From NCBI GenBank assembly GCA_003342895.1, contig PTFA01000198.1:705905-769904 (forward strand): a stretch of 64,000 bases of DNA. Direction: 5' to 3'. Numbering within the stretch: position 1 is the stretch's first letter; every line of letters starts with the position of its first letter. The position numbers and the translations under genes are program-made. Shown piece by piece: positions 52,010-63,415 of the stretch. Below the pieces are notes generated by a model. The model had not been told where the DNA came from, made no database searches, and saw only the letters and a list, made by a program, of their open reading frames with translations. Source of the stretch: Casuarius casuarius (lineage: Eukaryota > Chordata > Aves > Casuariiformes > Casuariidae).

Positions 52010-53180
52010 AGTCGTGTTTAGACTGCGGACTTTGCGGGTGGGAAGCGTCTGCCCTGTGGTGCACGGCGCTCAGCGTGTTGGGCTCGGCTCTCCCAGGCGC
52101 CGCGGGAAGGCAGGGAGCTAATTACAGGCGTGCGAGGTAGGGATGAAGGGCAGTAATGTATAGGGTCTTTAATTAAACCCTTCTAAGAATGAGGGGTAAC
52201 TGATTCTGGAAGTGCTAAGCGTTTATTTTGACTGATACAAATCATTGCTTGCTGTGATTTAAAGCCTTATTTTAGAAAAGAGCTGGTGTGTGAACTGTGA
52301 AGTTTGCGAGCCATTGGGAGACCTGCTTTGGCGCCGTAGCTCGCTCCCAGCACTAACCCTGCCGGGGGGATATGCTGCCGGTTAGCTGCGTGTCGTGTGT
52401 TTACCAAGGGCAGCGTCACGATCCTTGATTTGAGCCTCCTTTCAACTTCCCCCTCCGCGCTGTGCCCCGCTCCGATGCAACAGGCCGTGAGGATCATTGA
52501 CCTCCTCCCGTCCACGCAGCTGTGTCCACCGCACGCGCCCCGGGCCAGGCCGCCTGCCCCAGCCCCGAGGCCCAGCTGCGGCCGCCCAGCCGCCTCCTCC
52601 GTCCCCCCGCGCAGGGCTGTTCTTCGGAAAGGTTCGTCACAGAAGTGATGGGACTCTGTGTTTTTAGGCCGCTTTTTCCCTCGTGGTTCGCTTGGTGCTT
52701 TTGAGGTGTGAGCGGTACCAAACGCCATTGCTGCCCGCCTGTTTTCCTGCTTTGGTCTGCTTTTCTAAAGCAAGGGATGCCATTAGAGCACTGCTTTGTG
52801 CACAGTACAGAAACAGGTACTTTGAAACACAGGCCTGCTGCCCGGTCGCGTTGTAACTCCTTTTCTTATGTGGCGATAGAAAACACCTCAGTGCGACAGC
52901 CTCGCTTCTCCAGCCGGGCTGAGCTGAAGCTGCAAAGCGCTCAGGTTGTCCGGACGTTGCCGGCAAGGGGTATTTTAGCCCCGCTCCCCCGGGGTTGAGC
53001 CTTGCTCTCCGAGCTGCCGGTCTGCGGCGCAGGTAAGCTTCTGCCCGGAGGCCCGGCAGCAGTCAAACCGCGTCCCAGCTGAGCTTGGACTTGGTGATGT
53101 TGGGTCTGCGTGGGGGGAGAAAACCACCGAGCGCCCCAGCGTGCTGGCAAGGCACGAAAACATCGGAGGGCTGTGGAAGT
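52010..53180. promoter_or_regulatory. CpG island, likely promoter
   Basis: By eye count about 75 CpG fall in roughly 1.15 kb, against near absence elsewhere. The island has a first lobe (52010-52140), an AT-rich interruption (52141-52320) and the main lobe (52321-53180). It contains a NotI site GCGGCCGC (52578-52585) and several CCGCGC/GCACGCGCC words. Open frames up to 153 codons cross it on both strands but reflect few stops in GC-rich DNA, and none is recognisable. In vertebrates such islands mark promoters of housekeeping, developmental or lncRNA genes. The best splice donor (53032/53033, plus strand) suggests transcription to the right, but bidirectional or silent states are possible. 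No TATA box was identified. Confidence 0.7.
53027..53038 (+). other. Candidate splice donor (possible first-exon end)
   Basis: GCGCAG|GTAAGC: a near-consensus 5' splice site, exon end at 53032, inside the 3' half of the CpG island. Its place in the island fits the end of a 5'UTR or lncRNA first exon on the plus strand. The transcription start and any acceptor are unknown. A second weaker donor-like word, GAG|GTAGGG, sits near 52136. Confidence 0.3.
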
Positions 53181-54297
53181 ATTCACAGAGGATTAGCACA
53201 GAGTTACTGTGTTTAGCACAGGTGTTTCTGTAGCTGTGATACATTAGGAGAATTTACAATGTTCAATGACTCACGCTTTCTCCCATGCAGTGCGGTAGTT
53301 TATTTTACTGGGCTGGAGTACAAAGTGAGTGGAGTACAAAGTACACTTGCTGGTATTTTGGTTTTCCTGTAATGTCTGAGCTTTGTGGGCTTTTGTTTAA
53401 TCTAGGTGTGTTCCATTTTTTTTTTCTGAATGCATTTAAATAAAACATTTTAACACATAATGTTCACAAGGAAACAGATTTCACCAGAGATGTCTAGAAA
53501 TATCCCATTCATTGCCTGTGTGGAATTGCATAGAAACTACTATCACTGGGAAAATTATGGAGCTAGCTCTCTGCATCTACGATCTCTGTTCCCTGCGGGT
53601 GATGCTATTCAATTCAATGAGGGAAGCAGAAAATGGGGCGAGCTAGTTGCTGAGTGCTGATGTGTGTCCTGTGCAGAAGAATCAAAATGTGCTTTTCGTC
53701 TCACTAAGTTTGTCAATCCAGTACTAATTAATAGAGTTGCGAAAATGTGCTGGTGCCTGTGTGCGACTCCCCAGTTCAGTTTGTCAGGAGGAGGTGAGAT
53801 CTTGGGCACAGTGGCTGTGCTTTTTTGACTGCAGAGTGGGAAGAGGAAGATCCATAGATGACCACAGACATAAGTATACATCAGAAAGCATATCCTTATG
53901 TGGACATAACTGCAAGTATGCTACTCCTACTGCATCATAAATACAAGAAGAGAACTAGGTCTTCATGAAGAGCAAAAACTGAATTTTTTTTGAAGGGCTC
54001 TGCCCCAAGAACTAAAATCAGATTTTCACAAGACTTTTGTTTCACATTAGGCATCTCAGTATATGGCCAGATTTTCGGAACAGATCTGTACGCTGAGTCC
54101 TGCGGTCCCTTTGAGAATTTTATCAGAAGTATCTGTTCCAATATCCTATAAGGTTACAAATGGTCTAAATCATTTCTACTGCAGAAGTATAGCTAAAGAA
54201 TCCTCCAGACTCTTAACGAATTCAATATTGATATTAATTGAATACTTAGCTGCTTTCCCATTATAGAAATCCAATACAAGACATGCATGGATTTATA
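53181..54297. other. Non-coding DNA between CpG island and CR1
   Basis: No gene was recognised. A 16-bp imperfect tandem duplication lies at 53315-53346. Confidence 0.65.
53315..53346. repeat. Tandem duplication of a 16-bp unit (imperfect)
   Basis: GGAGTACAAAGTGAGT (53315-53330) is followed directly by GGAGTACAAAGTACAC. The first 12 bases are identical. Confidence 0.9.
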
Positions 54298-54731
54298 GGA
54301 GCAAGTCCAGCCATGGACCACAAACATGTTTAAGGGCCTGGAGCATCTCTCATATGAGGACAGGCTGAGAGATCTGGGACTGTTTAGCCTGGAGGCTGTT
54401 TATAAATATCTGTTGGGGGGCTGTAAAGAAGACAGTCAGACTCTTCTCAGTGGTCCCCAGTGACAACACAAGAGGCAACGGGCACAAACTGAAACACAGG
54501 AAATTCTGTCTGAACATACGAAAACACTTCTTCACTGTGAGGGTGGCTGAACATTGGAACAGGATGTCCAGAGATGTTGTGGAGTCTCTGTCCTTGGAGA
54601 TTTTCAAAATCCAACTGGAAATGGTCATGGTCAGCCTGCACTAGCTTGACTAGCTCCTGCCTGAGCGGGAGGTTTGGACCAGATGATCTCCAGAGGTCCC
54701 TTCAAACCCCAACTACTCTGTGATTCTGTGA
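54298..54731 (+). mobile_element. CR1 LINE retrotransposon, 5'-truncated 3' end
   Basis: CR1 is the dominant non-LTR retrotransposon of birds and other sauropsids. The copy begins at GGAGCAAGTCCAG and passes through GGGCCTGGAGCATCTCTC, GACAGGCTGAGAGATCTGG and GGCAACGGGCACAAACTG. It ends with GACCAGATGATCTCCAGAGG and the CR1-type tail TGATTCTGTGA. Frame 54450-54644 is the C-terminal end of the reverse-transcriptase ORF2; LNIRKHFFTVRV and VVESLSLEIFK are typical of its tail. A deletion of roughly 25-30 nt relative to the family text lies near 54395, just after TTTAGCCTGGAG. The 5' truncation is typical of incomplete reverse transcription. The copy is diverged and inactive. Confidence 0.95.
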
Positions 54732-56390
54732 CTGATATTTAAGAAAAATCAACCAGCATTATTAGAACTTGTCATCTGTACAGTTTAATCTCGAAATCTT
54801 TGAACCTCCACAATGTCCTTTTTAAGAGTAAAACTTTAATTTAGGAGGTCTATACCACTTGTAACTTAACAACCTTGTATTTGTACTGTTTCCTCTCCTC
54901 CTACTCCCCTTGTTAAATCTCTTCCTTATTAAATTACTGTTTATGTTGTAGAAGGAACATAATAAAAATACAGAATTTGCAATGTGGGTGAGTTGCTGTA
55001 GCAACATTATCTTTAGAATTCCCTGTATTGTGTGCTTTATTTTTCAGCTTTTTCCATCTGATACATTGTATAAAATGTACTTTGCATGTTTATTTTGAGT
55101 TGTTTTTTTGAATATAAATATTTGATGATGAGCTTTAAAATATAATACTGTCAAAGAAAGGGGGGAGTTTGAAAGAACCTGTGTGCTTCTCCATACTCAG
55201 GTTGCATCTCCTTATTTTCCAAGGAAGATTTTAAATTACAAACAAGACTTGTCTTTTGTTATATAATGCTGTGATCTGCAAAATGGAGGTTTCAGTACAT
55301 AAAGATTTTCTCTGTGAAAATGCATGAAAACTCACAAAAGTGATTTGGGAGTATGTACAACCAATTCAAAAGTATGTTTGTCCTGCATTCAAAGTTGTGA
55401 CAGTAAGTTATATCACCATACCTGAGCTAATTTTAAACTGATAATTGTGTAAGTGCAAAAAAAACACTTTATAGGTGGTAAACTTTAAGTTGGATAAATA
55501 CAAATGGCAATGTCTTAAACTTAACTTGATGATTTATAGGTACATCTTTAACTGAAGGACAGTCTTACTTTTAGGTTCTTGAGAACCTAGGACAAGGTTT
55601 TGGTCTGTAGGTTTGGTAGGAAAGGTAGTTAAGGACTTACAGAAGTAAATAAATTCTTGGTGGGATTAGGGTTTTGGTGGAAATTAAACCTCCATGCATG
55701 TCTTGTGTCTTTAGACAGTTTTCAAAATATGGCCTTTTCCTTCAGCTTTCATTCTCTTGAATCAATTAAGGATGTTCAGCACCTTATTTTATTAGACCAT
55801 GTGGAAGCTGGTTCAGATTTACTGATGCAATAGCTCTTCATTCAAGATGATGTGAGAGTGCTTTATCTATTGGCAGGGCCAGATGCCTAGAGGGATTGTT
55901 TATGGTATTTAAGTGCACATATAAGAATAGCTTATAGGGGACAGGCAAGGACTTGTGTTCAAATGTGTTCCACATATATTCAGTAATTGTACTTATATAT
56001 GAATCATGCTTCTTATGGAAAAAATGCAGATGGGGAGAACTTCATCTATTAAAAGAAAGAAGTTTTCCTTGGGAGTGGTGGTTTTTTTTTTTGGTCTACA
56101 AAACAAGAAGAAAACGTAACAGATGCATGCTACTTTAAAGGGGAACAGAGACATACATTAAATTCCTTATGTCTTTTTAATGATGCAATTGTGAATTATA
56201 TTCTTGTTGCATTTGTAATTAGAGGGTGGAACAGATGGTAAAGACTTGCTCTAAAGCAATGTGTCTATTAAAATTATCCACATTGCTAAACTGATTGTTC
56301 ACTATAAGAGGCCTTCTTAGCCATTGAAATATTCAGGTAGTATGCTGATGTCTACTTGATTATTACAGCTCATTACATATGAGCACACTT

Positions 56391-56430
56391 ATAAAATATG
56401 TATACACATATATACATATTTACATATATT
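56391..56430. repeat. TA/CATA-rich simple sequence
   Basis: Repeated ATATG, TATACACATA and TATACATA words; degenerate microsatellite. Confidence 0.8.
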
Positions 56431-58336
56431 AGTCATATGCTTTTAAAAGCCACTTATTACAGTCATGAACAAAAACAAAGCCTGATTTTGTAAAAAAAGC
56501 TTTCCATGTGGTAGGTAAGACTTGATTTTCTTGGTTATTTATTGTATTGTTTCCCTTGTCACCCAGTATAAGCAAGAGCTAGAGGTGCAAATATTAATTT
56601 ACAGCTGAGGTGTTATTATATAGAACATGACAGACAACTACAGCATTATTGTTATTATGCAATGGAAGCTTGGTTTATTTTTGATCAGTAAGTTTGAACT
56701 GGCATCTCTTTTTTATAGATTTATTTTATTTCAAGATCTGGAGATACTTATATTGGCAACCATTTTTTCAGGCTGACTGTAATTTTTTCATCCTGTCCTC
56801 CAATATATGGCATGCACTGAACTGCTCCTGATATTATCTAGTAATTTTGGATGCCATTAAGTTCTCTCCCGACACCAAAAAAGCAGGATTTAGGGAGTCA
56901 GGAAAATATAAAAGGAATGGGGTTAGATGATCCTAGTTTTTGCAGTTCTTATGAATAGTTATTTGTGTGTGTATAAAAAGGAAATTTTTCTGGCAGCTTT
57001 GTATTGACTTAAAATGGGCCCCATGAAACTTTCCCAAATGTTCCCAAGGGGTGAGGAGTCTCTTCTGACCTTTTTATACTTAAAATAAACCTATCCCTGA
57101 TTGCTTCCTTGAACTGAAAGCCTGTCCATCACAATAGGTGTAAAGCAAGCTCTTGGAGTGTTTCATTTTCAACACTGAATCTCAGTAGAATTCTATACGA
57201 GGGTATGATCCAGATCAGAGGAGAGGCTGTGTGCATATATGTGGCTACATGTTACTAAGATCATTATGGCTCTGTATGGAGGAAGTAAGGTAGCTGCCAT
57301 TTCCATTTTGCTACCTGTTCTAGCCACAGAGGTGGAGGACGGGATGACCACAATCAACATGGAGCCCACAGATTCAGGAGGAGAAATCAGTTCATGGCAT
57401 TTCTTAAAAACTGGAATTGACAGGCAAATGACTAAATATATCTCTTTAGCAATCCAACATTTCTTCTTAATGAGGCAAGTTGTCATTGACTCTGCTTGTT
57501 GTCTATAAATTCTGACTGACTCAATCTTCGTAATGTCAGAATGGTCAAAGACATCAGTAAATTGCATGAATAAAACATAATACTTGGTAATTGTCCTTAG
57601 CTAGTAACATACTATAATTTCATTTGTTCAATAGCCTTTGTCCAAAATAGTGTTCCTGAATTGGCTATTACTCTTTCTTTCCTAATATGGATAATGTAAC
57701 ATCTGTGAACAGTTTATCTGGTTCAGTTTCATGCATTAAGAAGTTAGAAAGTGGTTGCAACTAAAGGCATACTTGGTGACAGTAAAGCAGAGGCATTAGT
57801 TGTTTGCATATATATAACTGGACTAAGAGCCTTCTGAAAAAGTAACGTCGTTCATCTAAGAAAAGTACCTTGTCTTTCCTAGATTTGACATAGATTTTGA
57901 CACTAATGCGTCCCCTTTGCTATTGTGGGGGGAAGATTTGCTTGGGAACTGATAAATAATAGTTCATAACAACATGTTCTCTTTCAAGAAAGCAAATCAA
58001 ACACACTTTTCTGTATCTCTGGAGGCCTCAAACCAGGATTGTCATGCAACTAGCAAATAAAAAAAGAAGCCCAGTTTATGATAGGGAGATTTTCTGAGTT
58101 AGCATGGATTCTTGACTCGGTCCTAGTCACTGTGGGAGCATATGTTTGCTTTGCCTGTGAATCACTTCCCCTACTCTATCTTGCCCATAGAAAAGCCAGA
58201 AAAGAAAGACCCAGAATGCTCCTGGCAATGTCTTCTAGCTTAGGGAATATATCTGGAATCATGTGTGGTTCATGCGTAATGCAGTATGTCCTGGAGAAAG
58301 TCACAGTTAATTTCTGTGTTTTGGATTCCCTATTTA

Positions 58337-58363
58337 TTAAAAAAATAAAAAATAAATAAAAAG
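58337..58363. repeat. (AAAT)n-like simple sequence
   Basis: A runs separated by single T, in AAAAAT and AAAT steps. Confidence 0.85.
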
Positions 58364-59059
58364 GGCTTATTGTCTATTGGACATTTAGTTGATTGACAGC
58401 CTTTCTTTTTTACCCTCAGACCAAATCTCTCATATACAGATATTTCAAATTATTTCTGCCAGATAAAATTATCATGAAGCAGACTTTTGTTTTTATGTGC
58501 TTTTGGGAACACATAATAGTAACGTACTCTCTGACAAGTTGCCAGGAGGACAATTTTTAACATCAAGTGGTGTAGAAGAAGAAATCATACTGCAAGATCC
58601 ACTTATAACCACTTCCTACAGTGCTCTTTACTCTGCACCTGGAATGCTCTCGCTGACTATGTACTTTAGTTCTTGCACATATCCTCTGGTTTTAGAAGTA
58701 TGCCTCAACGCATCCCTCTCCAGTCAGGCAGAAAAAATGCCAGTCCAACCCCAAAGAGAGAAGAAATCAAAGCTAAATAAGCAGCAAGTCACACTTTCTA
58801 GTTGAAAGACCTTCAAACAATGAAAATGTAAAACGAAAGAGTTCTGAGTTGATTATTTTCAACTCATTTTGCTGGAGCAGCAAAGACATCAAGCATCTGA
58901 TCAAATTCAAGCAGTTCATCCAACATTTGGAAAGAAACATATAATCAGTGCACAACCTGCAGTGAGAAGGAAACATGAAATTAATATGTAAAGAACAGCT
59001 TTGTTAGAGAGACCTGTTCAGCCAGAAGGAATATCCATCACTTTCTCCTTAAGTATATA

Positions 59060-59172
59060 TTTTACATCAGTGTAAATCCTTCATCTATGCTGATTCAGAA
59101 AGAGTCACCTTCTCAGACTCTCTGGTCAGATTCTTATCTGGTGTAAATCAGCCTAATTCTATTAGTTCATGG
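59060..59172. repeat. Relic of a sauropsid palindromic interspersed repeat (TGTAAATC type)
   Basis: The left part ACATCAGTGTAAATCC and the right part GGTCAGATTCTTATCTGG, then TGTAAATCAGCC and TTCATGGGAAG, resemble a sauropsid repeat whose text runs GCCAGATTCTGATCTGG, TGTAAATCAGCG, then CCATTGAAGTCAATGG. Both halves of a palindrome-like structure appear to be partly present. The family name is not known to me. Confidence 0.6.
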
Positions 59173-60850
59173 GAAGTATTCTGAGGAGCTGACTCACAAA
59201 TGGTTAACTAAGCCAAAGGAATACTCCTGTATGTCTCACCCAAAATACAGCATATTTCTTCTGATTAATCATAGACCACAAAAATTAAGAATGCTCAGAT
59301 AAGAATCCAGAAGCTACAATGAAATCAGTTTCATCTGCCTCTCCTTCCCTCCCCCCAAACTACCTTTAGTAGGATAGACTACAACTCTTTGTATTCTGGA
59401 ACAAGTGCTTATAATATTTCCACAAGATTAGGTAGAAACTATCTTCTAATAAATTGCAATCATTTAAAAAGTACCTCAGAAAATAATTATAATCTAACTG
59501 CTTTCTCTAGCTTGACACATCTATGTAGCAGAGCAGATGCTCCTGAGTTTGCACAACCAGAGAGGACTGATACGAAAGATCTAATTAGAAGTAAATGTGT
59601 GATCGTGTCATAGTATTTGGCCCAAGAGCTACTTTTTTCACCTTGAGAAGGAATTTTCCTGTACTTTAAACTTGATCCATTCAACAGAGTATTACACTGG
59701 AAAATAACGTGTCCCTATTGCTTTTCTAATGAAGATTTATTAAATATTGTAAGAATCTTTTGCTCAACTATAATTTTGGTCTTTGTTCAAAGGTTTTGAA
59801 TGAGTTGCTGTGGTTTGACCATTCTGAAGTATAATACAGGGAAAAAAAATTAAATCAGGGCTAGAGTAGGTTAGAGAGTAAATAAGCAATTAGTAAATAG
59901 AACAACTAGAATCAAGCTATGGCTGAAAGGACTGGAATTACTACAATGATTGCATGTGTAATCCCGATCTGCAGACGTATTAAATCTGTTTCTGTTCTGT
60001 TTTTCGTTCCTGGCTAATAAGCCAAGGCTTTTGCAGGAATTTCAGAACCTGTTATTTCTATCGTCTGTTGTGACATCTCTCTAGTCATATGTTGAACAGA
60101 TCAATTATATCCAAATCTGGTATTTGAAAAATTAAGTCTTGATTTAGGTATTTATATATCTAAGAAAACATCCAACATTGTCAGATTTCACACACAAATG
60201 CAGAGAGAAAGGCTGGATGTTGAGACAGTTGTTGCATATCATATCGGTAGTATTAATCTCAATTACTTGATGTTAGCTTGTGAACTAAGCCGTTAGAAAT
60301 CACAAAAATGACTTGAAATCGTTAAGTGTAAACAATTACTTAACTCTTTCTCAGCAAAGCAGGCAGACTGAAATGAAAGCTGAGGTTCTCATTAGATCAT
60401 TTGCTATGTAGAAAAACATGAGATACCAGAAGGCCTGTGACTAAGTTCTGAGAGTTGGTATATTTATATAGAGCTAAGGCTGAGAAAGAAGGTGGAAGTC
60501 GCGAGAGCTGTATTTGCAGAGTGAATAGGAGTAGGACCTTTCGTCTGTACCCAGAAACAAAGACAATGTCCTCTTTCGGAGACAGGAACCCTGGGTGTGA
60601 ATTAATATAGCATGTACTTCAACCTACCAAACCATTGAGAGTTCTGTATTTGACTCTCCTAATATAGAAACAAATGTTTTAGTAATATTGCAGAGTTATT
60701 TGGTTAGTTTTCAAATAATTTATACTGTGTTTGGCAAGGTCTTCAAATAGCATGAATGCAATTCTAGAGGCCTAAAAGTGAAGAAAAACATTGTTATTCA
60801 TATATATTCCTAAAATTCCAAAAGAATTTCTGAAATAGCTCTTAAGAGGA

Positions 60851-60890
60851 TTATACTATAATAATATGTTATAATATAATATAATAATAC
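60851..60890. repeat. ATA/TAATA-rich simple sequence
   Basis: TATAATAATATG and TAATATAATATAATAATA words; degenerate AT microsatellite. Confidence 0.85.
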
Positions 60891-61025
60891 TGTGATTTAA
60901 TGTAAAGTAGTGTCTGTCCAAAGATTTTTGCCTCTTTTGGGGTTCTGTCCAGCAGAATTAAGACAGAAAAAAAATCTCATTTGGGCAAGTGGAGAGGCAG
61001 GGAAGGAAAAAAGAGAAGAGTGTTG

Positions 61026-61041
61026 TTTTTTTTTTTTTTTT
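61026..61041. repeat. T16 homopolymer
   Basis: Sixteen consecutive T, preceded by TGTTG. It could be an A tail on the minus strand, but no element body was recognised to the right. Confidence 0.9.
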
Positions 61042-63274
61042 AGCTTTCAAAAGGTTTCCCTTGAAACTACTCAGATTTCAAATGATAGCTGCAGATCTGG
61101 CAAAATGAATTGGCAAGCAGAGTTTGGGCTAAGTGATCACATGATAGGTGGAGCAGTCAAAGGTCTAAGATAAATGTAATTTATAACAATACTTTACAGT
61201 TTCCCACTGTCACAGCTGATCTGGCCTGTCAGTAATTCATACTACATTATGGAGGGATGATAACGCCATGGTTAAGGTTCTACTTTTCCTTGACAGCAGA
61301 AATTCAATCTCTTGCTTTGTACAGAAAAATAGTGTGTTCCCCAAATTAATGTACACATTCTAACTGGTGAAGAATTGATTTAAAAAACAACAATTTTGTG
61401 TCATAATTAATTTTGACCTTTTTCCAGAAACCAGAGTACTGCATCAGGAGTAAAAATTGTGGTAAAACCCCCCAAAGGTGCTACTTTGATAGGTGCAAAT
61501 AAAGTACTGTCAGAAGTCTCTCCATTTCCTAAAAGCCATCTCTAGACTAACATGGCTTTTGATCTTGCCTTTTGGCTTCTTTATCAGCTTGTCCATGATC
61601 TTCTGAGTAGGTGAAGAGACTCCTTCTGCTGCAGTTCTCCTTTCTTTGCCACTGAGAAGGCATGAGTGGGGCACGCTGGCAGTAACTGTGCTCCTAGAAG
61701 ACATCACTTAATGCGTACTTGATAGTATTTATGGTACATTTGGGGGAAGTGGTTTTTTTTTAATTTACCAACTCTCTTTCATATAATATGTTTTCAGGCA
61801 TAACAAATTATGGGTGGCTGAAAAATCTTATTAGCTACTCCATGTTCAATGAGGCACACTTAAAAGATCCTGAAAGCTAAAGAAAAATCAGGATTATTTA
61901 AAATATTGTATTAAAATATTTTAATTGGAAAAGCTCTCACATGTGACTAAATCCATGAATCAGAATTGTCTGAGACTTGCAAAACCCATCCCTTAGTACT
62001 GCTTTTCCTAATAAAACTGTTTTCTTGGTGAAGGTCAGACAGTAATACATTGAATGTGAGCAGACAGCAGGAAGCTGGGCCTCTTGGTAAATGAAATTTA
62101 GGAAATTTAGGAAACCAGAAATATCTACATAGCTGAAGATATAATGAACTGGTCTGCCTGCCTGCCAAACCTCATTGAAGACAGCTATGTATTTCCAAGG
62201 GAAGTTTGACTGAGAGACATTATATGCTGTTTTGTGCATAAACTCTATTGCTTTATATTTTCAAGTGAAAAGCAATGATTAGGAGATTGAGTGCAAAAGT
62301 ATTATGTATTTGTGTATTTCCTTACAAATGCTGTAATTACTGAAGTTGACCCATTTTAAACTATGCACTTAAATTATTGTGAGTTTCAGCAGTGACGAAA
62401 GATCAAAGTTATAGTACTGACTTCTGAGAATACCGACCCCTGAGCTATTTGCTCCCTGGTTGCCAGGTCTCCAGAAGAGTTACAGGACCTTCTTTCCTAG
62501 TGCCTACAGGTCTTAGGCAGTGCTTGGCAGTTCCTACCAAGCTTCAGAGTCCTAAAATCATTGTTCTCACAGCAATTTGGTGACCTAGTAGGAGGATATC
62601 ATCATTATTACCTTCTTAATTAAAAAACAGATTAAAAAATCCTTATAATGAAAAAATATCAAAATAGTCAGAAAGATAGTCAGTAGATAAAAATATTTAC
62701 AATTTGATATAATAGACCATCATTATCCTGACCTTTAGGTCAAGATACAGTATGTTGGATATGTCAGTCAGATACACAATATGCTTTCACGTAAGGTTAT
62801 TATACCTAGATAATACATATTTGATAGAGAACTTCCTCGCCATGGCCTTTGTGATGTACCCTCAGCAATAAATCTCTTGTTGTTTAGTGCTCTGCATTTT
62901 CCCTTTCCAAGTTAGTTTTTTCTCTCTTAACCTCACCATATTAAAGTTACATCTTTATTTACTGTAGGATTTGATCAGCTGTGTAAAAATGCACTTATGT
63001 TAAATAAACCCCCCCAAACACTAGAGGGTATTTACTGCATAGCTGACACATGCTGCACATTTTTCAGTGATGGCAATTAAATAATTAGTAATCAGTGACT
63101 GAATTAAACAGTACAATATGTCTCAGGCATAACTGGTTGCAAGAGCTCAAGGACAATATAGAGATGAGATTTTCCTGATACCACAGCTATAGGAATGTTC
63201 CATGTATTTCAGCTAATTTAATTGACTTGATTTCTGAGAAACCATATGACTTTCCTAATGGAAATTAAAAAAGG

Positions 63275-63415
63275 AAGGATGGTCCAGTGGTCAACATCCT
63301 AGTAAATCAGCTGGGAAAGGGAATTACCTTATCTGAATAATAATGTCTACCTCGGAAGTTTGCTGTGAGCTAAATGAGTACATTATAGACTGTGAGGTAG
63401 AGAGATACTAGGAAG
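63275..63415 (+). mobile_element. Ancient MIR/CORE-SINE fragment
   Basis: The order GGTCCAGTGGTCAACATCC (tRNA-like head), then ACCTTATCTGAATAATAATG, CTACCTC, TTTGCTGTGAGCTAAATGAG and TACATTATA parallels the MIR plus-strand text. That text runs AGTGGTTAAGAGC, CCTCATCTGTAAAATGG, ATAATAATAG, CTACCTC, GTTGTTGTGAGGATTAAATGAG. Most of the central core between head and CTTATCTG is deleted. The identification rests on conserved word order and is less certain than the copy at 8845-9000. Confidence 0.6.

Larger units (their letters stand above)
54732..63274. other. AT-rich non-coding block, no gene recognised
   Basis: No exon or RNA gene was recognised. The longest frame is 124 codons (57193-57567 minus) and is unlike anything I know. 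It holds TA-rich simple sequence (56391-56430, 60851-60890), an AAAT-type run (58337-58363), a repeat relic (59060-59172) and a T16 run (61026-61041). Confidence 0.7.

Noticed and set aside
52267..52728. 153-codon minus-strand frame, Gly/Ala/Arg-rich, in the CpG island
   Set aside because: GC-rich DNA has few stop codons; overlapping frames on the other strand are similarly open, and no domain is recognisable.
54447..54641. Minus-strand frame opposite the CR1
   Set aside because: It is the antisense shadow of the CR1 ORF2 tail.
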